From Actinomycetota bacterium (GTDB lineage Bacteria > Cyanobacteriota > Vampirovibrionia > Obscuribacterales > Obscuribacteraceae), in assembly GCA_903970355.1 (NCBI GenBank), contig CAJCIF010000540.1, forward strand, positions 1 to 12,158: a stretch of 12,158 bases of DNA, written 5' to 3'. The translations under genes and the position numbers were made by a program. The notes beneath the pieces are model-generated. The model did not search any database and was not told where the DNA came from. It saw nothing but the letters and a program-made list of their open reading frames with translations. Position 1 is the first letter of the stretch. Each line of letters opens with the position of its first letter. Positions 6,475-12,158 of the stretch are shown here, one piece after another.

Positions 6475-8379
6475 ATGAGGCTTACCCTCCATCGTTTTGA
6501 TAATTCAGCCAGCAATGGGGCAGGAGCTAACAACTCCAACCCTCTCTTTTGGCAGCGTTTCATTTGGGGTGCCCTGGCGGGGCTAGTCTCAGCATTCATC
6601 GTCATAATGACCCCATTTGATGTCCTTGAAACCAGCATGTTGGAATGGCAATACGGTGTTGCAGACCGAATCAATGCAGAATCTACGCAGATCAAGATTT
6701 CACATGAAGTCACCTTGGTTAAGTTCGACGACAATTCTCAATTTCACTTCAGCATTACCAAATTCGACAATCCGTACGCTCAACGTATCCTTGCTCAACT
6801 CATCGAAAAGATTGAGAGGTTTAATCCAGTCATGGTGGTAGTTGATTTGGATTTAAGAGGAGCAACCGAACCTTCGCTGGTTAGCCTCATGCAGCGCAAT
6901 CGCAACATCGTGCTCGCGCTATTTGGCAGTCCGGAAGATGGCAATGAATTGCCTTCAGTAGATCTTTTGAAACACTCCGCTGCCACAGGCAGAGATCAGC
7001 TGATGCGTGAAGCAAACGGCGTTGTTTATGAGTTGCCTGTTACGTATGAGTTGCCGCCCACACAAACACATGCGCAATTCGCCAATCCTTATGTGGGATC
7101 GCTTGCCGAAGCGGTTATTTACCTCAATAAGCAGATAACCGGTGTGGGGCCGGACTGCCGGTTTCTGGTTGAAAGAGGATGGACGCCTTTCTATCTATCA
7201 CCGGACGATATTCATTTTCCTTCTGTCTCATTTCTGTCTGCCTTACCAATAGAGTTGTTGAAAGAAAAGGGCCTGGAAAATAGAGCTTTGCCGGAATCAG
7301 CCCAAGAAAAATTGTTCACAGATAAGATCGTTATGATCGGAACTGTAATGACTCAAATGGTTGAGAACCCAGGCGCAAAAGGCAAGAAGGTTGAACACAT
7401 ACCTAACTTTCATTATCAAGCTCAAGCCGTTCAAACACTTCTCAATGGCGACCAAATTACTACCCTTCCGACACCCCTGGGAAATGCCCTTATCTTGTTT
7501 CTCGGTGTTGTTTTCGGCACGATATTTTCCATTTTAAAATGGCCTGCCCGCACACTGCTTTTCTTCGCCGCCTTATGGTTCTTCTTATTGGCAGCAACAT
7601 TTTGCTTTGAACTGGGACGCGTTGCGATACCATTATTTGCACCACTGGTAGTGATATCAGCTACTTTCATTCTGGCCACTTTCATCTTTATGGATGCCAG
7701 CTTGCGCGTCAGGAATCGCGAACTTGCCGAAGCGCGACGCTCCATGCAAGTTAGGGCTGAAGAAGAAAGGCAGCGCATTGCGGAAGATTTGCATGATGAA
7801 ACGCTTCCGACTCTTTCAGCAGTAGCCCGTATGGCAGATAAGCTGGCAGGCGAACTCACGGATAATCCTGTGCCGGGTGAAATGCGACAACGCCTCGATT
7901 ATTCAGTGGCGGAAATGCGCAGAGTCATTAACGATTTACACCCCTCTGTTCTTGAAACCATGGGCTTTAAACCGGCAATCGAAAACTTACTTGCCATCAT
8001 GGCAAGCGATCGCAATATTGGGACCAACTTCATAGACAAAGATGAATTCGACGAAAACGCCATCTCACGGTTTTCGATTTTGCAGCTTTATCGCATAGTA
8101 CAAGAATCACTAAACAACGTTCAAAAACATTCGCACGCCAACAATGTAGAGGTAGAAATTTCACGCCGCAGCGATACACTTATCATTGCAGTGCGAGACG
8201 ACGGTGTTGGTATTGCAACCAAAGCGGTGAGAAGCGATTCACACGGCATATTGAACATAAAGCAACGCGCCCAATTGATTGGGGCGAAAGTAGATTGGCG
8301 AAAGCCCGGCAATTTCAGTTCAGGAACGGAGCTCAGGATTGAGCTATCTTTTGAGTTAGAACACAGGAGAGAGGCATAA
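6475..8379 (+). CDS. CHASE2-domain sensor histidine kinase
   Basis: A 634-residue membrane sensor kinase. One membrane segment (about 28-46) is followed by a large extracytoplasmic region (about 47-333). This looks like a CHASE2 domain: VTLVKFDD, VMVVVDLDLRGAT and, at its end, DKIVMIGTV...HYQAQAVQTLLNG. Three closely spaced membrane helices (about 336-354, 358-378 and 383-406) follow, the usual CHASE2 layout. The cytoplasmic part has a HisKA_3 dimerisation box with phospho-accepting H440 (EEERQRIAEDLHDE) and the DLHPSVLETMGF motif (487-498). The HATPase has an N box (E544, N547, N548), DDGVGI (575-580), GILNIKQRA (591-599) and SSGTELRI. The position five residues after H440, often Gln in this family's DxxxQ phosphatase motif, is Pro445. 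GAGGG at 6465-6469 supports the start. It probably phosphorylates the regulator encoded 5 bp downstream. The sensed signal is unknown. Confidence 0.93.
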   Translation: MRLTLHRFDNSASNGAGANNSNPLFWQRFIWGALAGLVSAFIVIMTPFDVLETSMLEWQYGVADRINAESTQIKISHEVTLVKFDDNSQFHFSITKFDNPYAQRILAQLIEKIERFNPVMVVVDLDLRGATEPSLVSLMQRNRNIVLALFGSPEDGNELPSVDLLKHSAATGRDQLMREANGVVYELPVTYELPPTQTHAQFANPYVGSLAEAVIYLNKQITGVGPDCRFLVERGWTPFYLSPDDIHFPSVSFLSALPIELLKEKGLENRALPESAQEKLFTDKIVMIGTVMTQMVENPGAKGKKVEHIPNFHYQAQAVQTLLNGDQITTLPTPLGNALILFLGVVFGTIFSILKWPARTLLFFAALWFFLLAATFCFELGRVAIPLFAPLVVISATFILATFIFMDASLRVRNRELAEARRSMQVRAEEERQRIAEDLHDETLPTLSAVARMADKLAGELTDNPVPGEMRQRLDYSVAEMRRVINDLHPSVLETMGFKPAIENLLAIMASDRNIGTNFIDKDEFDENAISRFSILQLYRIVQESLNNVQKHSHANNVEVEISRRSDTLIIAVRDDGVGIATKAVRSDSHGILNIKQRAQLIGAKVDWRKPGNFSSGTELRIELSFELEHRREA

Positions 8380-8384
8380 ACACA

Positions 8385-9146
8385 ATGACTATATTGATTG
8401 TGGACGACGAAGAACGAGATCGCCTTTGGCTCAGGAATTTGCTTTCTCAAGGCGATTTTTCCGAGCATGGCAAAATAGAAGAAGCTCATGATGGCGAACG
8501 AGCTGTCGAGCTAGCCAATAAGCTTCAACCTGCGCTCATTTTCCTCGATATAAAAATGCCCAAATTGTCCGGCATAAAAGCAGCCGAACAAATTCTGAAA
8601 AATTTGCCGAATACCGGTATTATCATGCTCTCCAATTTTCAAGACGAAGTATACGTGCGGCAACTCTGGAAGATAGTCCCTCCTAACGGTGCTTTCGGGT
8701 ATGTGCTCAAAAATGCTTCCAACGATCAGGTAATAGAAGCAGCCAGGGCAGTCCTTTCCGGAGATTGCTGGATTCATCCCGGCATTGCAAGAGTTATTCA
8801 GCGCACGCAGAATAAAGCTACCAACCTCACTACGGCTGAGTACGAAGCACTCATCTGTATATCCGTGGGCATGACAGATCATGCTATCGCCAAGCGACTT
8901 TATTTAACAGAAAAGGCAATTCAATCGAGGCTCAAATCACTTTACGCAAAACTCGGCATTCCGGGACGTTCAGAAGCGCAAGAGACTGAATATAATCAAC
9001 GCTGTCGCGCCGTTTTTGTCGCACTGCAAAGAGGGCTCGTCAACCAATCCGAACTGCAAGAATGGGATTCAAAAATTTCAGGCACTAAGGGTGTTATTTT
9101 CGATACTCCTCAAGCAGTTGCAGCGGCAGTACAGGAGGAAGGCTAA
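8385..9146 (+). CDS. LuxR/NarL-type response regulator
   Basis: A 253-residue response regulator. The receiver domain (about 1-125) has the acidic pocket D7-D8-E9, phospho-accepting D55 (IFLDIKMP), S83 in the Thr/Ser switch position and K109 (YVLKN). A LuxR-type helix-turn-helix follows at about 147-193 (LTTAEYEALICISVGMTDHAIAKRLYLTEKAIQSRLKSLYAKLGI). A further 55 to 60 residues after it are unlike the short ends of most NarL proteins and match nothing I recognise. The gene begins 5 bases after the kinase stop, with a GGAGAGAGG ribosome-binding region (8366-8373) inside the kinase's last codons, so translation is probably coupled. Partnership with the kinase is strongly implied by adjacency. 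Its DNA targets are unknown; the palindromes upstream of the operon are candidates for autoregulation. Confidence 0.93.
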   Translation: MTILIVDDEERDRLWLRNLLSQGDFSEHGKIEEAHDGERAVELANKLQPALIFLDIKMPKLSGIKAAEQILKNLPNTGIIMLSNFQDEVYVRQLWKIVPPNGAFGYVLKNASNDQVIEAARAVLSGDCWIHPGIARVIQRTQNKATNLTTAEYEALICISVGMTDHAIAKRLYLTEKAIQSRLKSLYAKLGIPGRSEAQETEYNQRCRAVFVALQRGLVNQSELQEWDSKISGTKGVIFDTPQAVAAAVQEEG

Positions 9147-9163
9147 AAACCTAGAGAGATAAT

Positions 9164-10558
9164 ATGGTGGCAATAGGGAGACAAAAATACCTTGCGATAT
9201 TATCGGCAGCGGGACTTGCGGTGCCGTTGTTCTGTCACCTTGCTTACGCCAGCCCCAAAGCTATAAATATCACTCCCGAAAAAACAACTCGCTCCACAGC
9301 AAAACCAAAACCAGTTGATTCAGAAGCGCGTGCCGGTGTGCAGCTGCTCGAATCAATCTTGCTTAGATTGCACAACATGCCGCAATTGGCGCTCAACCAA
9401 TCGCAACAAGCCCTGCAACCTGCTGGTGGACTAATCGCCATGCAACAAGGCCCAAATCAATCGGATCCAAATCTCCTCATTAGACCAAAAGACTTGTCTC
9501 GCGTTGCCCAAAAGCTAAGGGCAATGAGTGAATCAATTGCTCAGCAGATGCCATCTTCAAATGTTCGCATCGCCAGTGCTTCTACCAATAGTCTAGCCAG
9601 ACAGGCGGAGCCGGCGGTCAACGAACAGACTATCGGTGCACCAAGGCGCGGCACCATTTGGGAACGAGGCGAGACAAATTTGGTTGCCGACGAAAGAGCG
9701 GCATCATCAGGCTCAATCACGGATGAAGACGCTCTGGGTAATGGTCCAGTTATAAGAGACTACGCTAAAATGCCGATGCCTGGTCTTAACGATAAAGAGC
9801 GAGCCAGAAGTGCACAGCTTCTCACTGACGGTATTGCAAAAGCTAACAGTCCCGCTTTTGCAAATCTGGCTGGAACTCTAGCGGGCAAGTCTCTTAACCT
9901 AGATGAAAGCCAACTCAATAAAGTAGCCAATAAGAAAGCGGCTCTTGCAAAGACTGGCGGAATGGCGGGCAATCTGAAAAAGACTGACGCGAAGCGAAAA
10001 GATTCTGCATACAGAGCTGGTGCCAGTAGCGATGACAAGCTATTACCGCCACCACCACCGCAGACGCTGCAAAAACAAGGGCAGAATATAAATCCACGAC
10101 CAATAACAAACGACTTGATGTCCTACCTTCCTGCCTTGGCGAAGTTCACGGCTGTTCCACCTGTGCGCTTAGGCGACACGGAAAACGAAATATCGCATCC
10201 GCTTATGGATATGGGAACCATCCGCAGAGAAGTGGTGAAAAATTGGACGGTATTTTCCGTTCATAAAAACAACAGTAAAAATGTTTCGATGCAAGTATTT
10301 CTGAAAGCAGGAAATGTTGATGCCATCCTGGTTATGGACCCTTCCATATGGACAGGTCAGCAAGGTGTCACCATTGGTGATGCACTACCGGCCATAAAGC
10401 AAAAATTCGGCGAACCGGCTTTTATTGTCTCTGCAGAGCACAACTCCACCGTTCAAAATTATATCTATCCCATCAGTCAGGTCGGTTTCCAACTGCAATC
10501 CGATACCGACGCCGATATGCCGAAGGTAAAAAGCATTCTCATATTCAACGTCAAGTAG
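9164..10558 (+). CDS. Secreted protein of unknown function
   Basis: A 464-residue protein I do not recognise. A signal peptide is clear: RQK at 6-8, hydrophobic 9-27, and AYA before a likely cleavage at A29/S30. The mature part starts with a Thr/Lys/Pro-rich stretch and a short helical segment (about 54-85, GVQLLESILLRLHNMPQLALNQSQQAL). A long, probably disordered middle (about 90-310) is rich in Ala, Ser, Asn, Gln and Lys and ends with five prolines (295-299). The compact C-terminal part (about 325-464) alternates strands and contains GVTIGDALPAIKQKFGEPAFIV and YIYPISQVGFQLQ. That pattern is seen in small repeated envelope domains in which a strand follows 'IGDsL..v...lG.P'. It lies 17 bases after the response regulator, with a weak GAGAG ribosome-binding site, and is probably cotranscribed. 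It may be an output or a periplasmic partner of the CHASE2 kinase; this is inference. Confidence 0.75.
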   Translation: MVAIGRQKYLAILSAAGLAVPLFCHLAYASPKAINITPEKTTRSTAKPKPVDSEARAGVQLLESILLRLHNMPQLALNQSQQALQPAGGLIAMQQGPNQSDPNLLIRPKDLSRVAQKLRAMSESIAQQMPSSNVRIASASTNSLARQAEPAVNEQTIGAPRRGTIWERGETNLVADERAASSGSITDEDALGNGPVIRDYAKMPMPGLNDKERARSAQLLTDGIAKANSPAFANLAGTLAGKSLNLDESQLNKVANKKAALAKTGGMAGNLKKTDAKRKDSAYRAGASSDDKLLPPPPPQTLQKQGQNINPRPITNDLMSYLPALAKFTAVPPVRLGDTENEISHPLMDMGTIRREVVKNWTVFSVHKNNSKNVSMQVFLKAGNVDAILVMDPSIWTGQQGVTIGDALPAIKQKFGEPAFIVSAEHNSTVQNYIYPISQVGFQLQSDTDADMPKVKSILIFNVK

Positions 10559-10572
10559 CGTACGAATTCAGC

Positions 10573-10581
10573 TGTAATAAT
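10573..10581 (+). promoter_or_regulatory. Candidate extended -10 promoter of dnaX
   Basis: TG at 10573-10574, one base, then AATAAT (10576-10581) fits an extended -10 element. No -35 hexamer is apparent, and extended -10 promoters can do without one. Transcription would begin near 10588, 22 bases before the dnaX start. The 51-bp gap has no terminator hairpin for the preceding operon, so read-through into dnaX is also possible. Confidence 0.35.
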
Positions 10582-10609
10582 GCGAGAATAGATTGCGCAG
10601 GCGAAGGAT

Positions 10610-12158
10610 ATGCAGAACTATACCCCCCTCTTCCTAAAGTTCAGACCACAGGCTCTGGCGGATCTTGTCGGCCAGAAATATGTGGTTAAAACGCTGTCTA
10701 ATGCGGTTGAAAGCAACCGTATTTCGCATGCATATCTTTTCACGGGACCAAGAGGTACCGGAAAGACATCGTCAGCAAGAATACTGGCCAAATCTCTCAA
10801 TTGCGAAAAAGGGCCAACCACAACACCGTGCCAAACTTGCGCATCATGCACAGAAATTAAGCAGGGAAATTCATCGTCCGTATTCGAAATTGATGCTGCC
10901 TCGAACAATAGCGTTGATGATGCGCGGTTACTAATCGAACGGGCGCCGCTCGTTGCGCAAGGCGGTCGCTTCAAGATCTACATAATTGATGAGTGCCATA
11001 TGCTCACCAAAGAAGCATTCAATGCGCTTCTTAAAACTATTGAAGAGCCTCCGCCGAACGTCATTTTCGTTTTGGCAACAACAGAAGAGCAGAAGGTACC
11101 GCCCACAATTGTGAGCCGCTGCCAACGTCTGATATTTCGCCTCATTAATCAGGTGGAGTTGCTTGAACACCTCAAATCCGTTGCCGCTAAAGAACTGATA
11201 AAAATTGAAGACACAGCTTTAGATTTCATCGTGCGCAGATCCGGCGGCGGGTTGCGTGATGCCCTCGGACTTTTGGATCAAGCTAGCTTACTGGCGTCAG
11301 TCGATCAATCCGTAAAAATTGAAGATTTGCTTCTTCTGATTGGTGCGCTCGATGAAGATGTTTTGACCGAGATCGGTCAATCGATACTGGCGCGTCAGGG
11401 TGATGCTGCACTAAATGCAGTGAATGCCCTCGTGCAGGACGGCAGAGAGCCATATCTAATTGCAGCAGAACTGGCAAAGCATTTTCTCAATTTAGCTAAA
11501 GCTTCTTATCTTGATACCACTCCCCAATCGTTGAAACTGATCCCCGGTTCTCCCAAATATGCAGAGAAACTGGTTGGCATAGCGAAAGGTCTAAATCGTA
11601 CGGAACTGTCGCAGATTGTTGAAAATCTTGATGCCCTCGAACAGACATGCAAAAAGTCTTCTCAACCAATCCTCAATCTGGAAGTTGGCATTCTCTCGCT
11701 GTGTCACCGCCTCGATATAACTAAGCTTGAAGATGTTGTAACGAGATTATCGGCACTTGAGTCTTATGTGCACGATGACGCTCCGCCCCCCGTTAGAACG
11801 CCAAAAGCAGCAAAACCAGAGGTCGCTCCAGAACCAAAACCGCCAGTCAAGCGACAAATAATTGAAGGACCTGAACCTGAAGACGAACCGCCGAAACGGG
11901 CAATTGAACAAGTAATCGCACCACCGCCACCTGTTATTGAACAAGCGGCAGCGTCGGCATCACCTGTTATTCAGTCACCACCTGCAATGGCAGTAGAAAA
12001 CACTATTCTCGAAGAAGAAAAGCCGGAAATTCTCGAAGAAAAAACGGTGCAGGCTATCACGATTATTTCCGAAAGCAAATCCGAACTTGAAGATGCTGGC
12101 GGCGAGCCAGTTTATGATGGTTTTGCCGGTACAGAAGAACTCGATGAGCTCTGGTCCA
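10610..12158 (+). CDS. dnaX: DNA polymerase III subunit tau/gamma (3' end missing)
   Basis: The first 516 codons of dnaX; the frame is still open at the right edge. The product is the clamp-loader ATPase that loads the sliding clamp and, as tau, links polymerase cores at the replication fork. The N-terminus (MQNYTPLFLKFRPQALADLVGQ) is typical. The AAA+ module shows Walker A GPRGTGKT (46-53), a four-Cys zinc site (C65, C74, C77, C80), Walker B IIDECHML (125-132), sensor-1 LATTE (155-159) and the SRC motif (169-171) with its arginine finger. The lid and domain III follow to about residue 380. From about residue 390 comes a Pro/Glu/Ala-rich linker, as in tau. No intein interrupts the Walker A region, unlike in some cyanobacterial dnaX genes. 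DECHML rather than DEVHML is a form I associate with Cyanobacteria. GAAGG at 10603-10607 is the nearest ribosome-binding site, close to the ATG. Confidence 0.96.
   Translation, partial: MQNYTPLFLKFRPQALADLVGQKYVVKTLSNAVESNRISHAYLFTGPRGTGKTSSARILAKSLNCEKGPTTTPCQTCASCTEIKQGNSSSVFEIDAASNNSVDDARLLIERAPLVAQGGRFKIYIIDECHMLTKEAFNALLKTIEEPPPNVIFVLATTEEQKVPPTIVSRCQRLIFRLINQVELLEHLKSVAAKELIKIEDTALDFIVRRSGGGLRDALGLLDQASLLASVDQSVKIEDLLLLIGALDEDVLTEIGQSILARQGDAALNAVNALVQDGREPYLIAAELAKHFLNLAKASYLDTTPQSLKLIPGSPKYAEKLVGIAKGLNRTELSQIVENLDALEQTCKKSSQPILNLEVGILSLCHRLDITKLEDVVTRLSALESYVHDDAPPPVRTPKAAKPEVAPEPKPPVKRQIIEGPEPEDEPPKRAIEQVIAPPPPVIEQAAASASPVIQSPPAMAVENTILEEEKPEILEEKTVQAITIISESKSELEDAGGEPVYDGFAGTEELDELWS
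11928..12040 (+). repeat. dnaX: Short in-frame repeats in the DnaX linker
   Basis: CACCTGTTATT occurs at 11928-11938 and 11961-11971, 33 bases apart, and encodes PVI twice. ATTCTCGAAGAA occurs at 12005-12016 and 12029-12040, 24 bases apart, and encodes ILEE twice. Both spacings are multiples of three. The repeats lie in the low-complexity linker after domain III and suggest it grew by small duplications. Confidence 0.6.

Noticed and set aside
11648..11657. Programmed frameshift site in dnaX (C AAA AAG)
   Set aside because: The heptamer is not the A AAA AAG of E. coli, it lies within domain III, and no strong downstream hairpin or upstream Shine-Dalgarno stimulator was seen. The A6 run at 12039-12044 is too short for clear polymerase slippage.
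1..12158. CRISPR array, tRNA or rRNA genes, insertion sequences or phage genes
   Set aside because: No regularly spaced repeats, tRNA T-loop signatures, transposase-like frames or phage-like genes were found on either strand.

Overview
The window holds eight protein-coding genes. Seven are complete and one (dnaX) runs off the right edge. The gene set, the moderate GC content and the cyanobacteria-like details point to a Gram-negative-type bacterium near the Cyanobacteria. Those details are a DECHML Walker B region in DnaX, a CHASE2 sensor kinase and two HIP1-type GCGATCGC octamers. A non-photosynthetic melainabacterial lineage (Vampirovibrionia, Obscuribacterales-like) is my best guess. It is an inference from general familiarity, not a database match.

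Layout from left to right. Positions 1-181 are a leader with a perfect TATAAT box. ybaB (nucleoid-associated protein) and recR (recombinational repair) follow on the plus strand with a small hairpin between them. dxs (first step of the MEP isoprenoid pathway) lies on the minus strand, and its stop codon interlocks with that of recR. A 129-bp divergent gap separates dxs from a small membrane-anchored or secreted protein with a CxxC heavy-metal-associated-like domain. That gene converges on a large secreted VIT/vWA-domain protein on the minus strand, and a near-perfect 21-bp palindrome lies between the two stops.

Next is a 347-bp non-coding stretch (6128-6474) that is unusually GC-rich and full of palindromes. 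It lies between the divergent VIT/vWA gene and an apparent three-gene operon on the plus strand. The operon contains a CHASE2 sensor histidine kinase, a LuxR/NarL-type response regulator (5-bp gap) and an unrecognised secreted protein (17-bp gap). dnaX, the clamp-loader tau subunit, closes the window with its last codons missing.

How the genes relate. ybaB, recR and dnaX belong to the DNA replication and repair neighbourhood that many bacteria keep as dnaX-ybaB-recR. Here dnaX is on the same strand but about 9.4 kb downstream of recR, with unrelated genes between. The kinase, regulator and secreted protein probably form one envelope-signalling unit. The signal sensed and the genes controlled cannot be read from the sequence. 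The most interesting unexplained parts are the palindrome-rich intergenic region, the orphan secreted protein of the two-component operon, and the kinase's departure from the usual HisKA_3 phosphatase motif.
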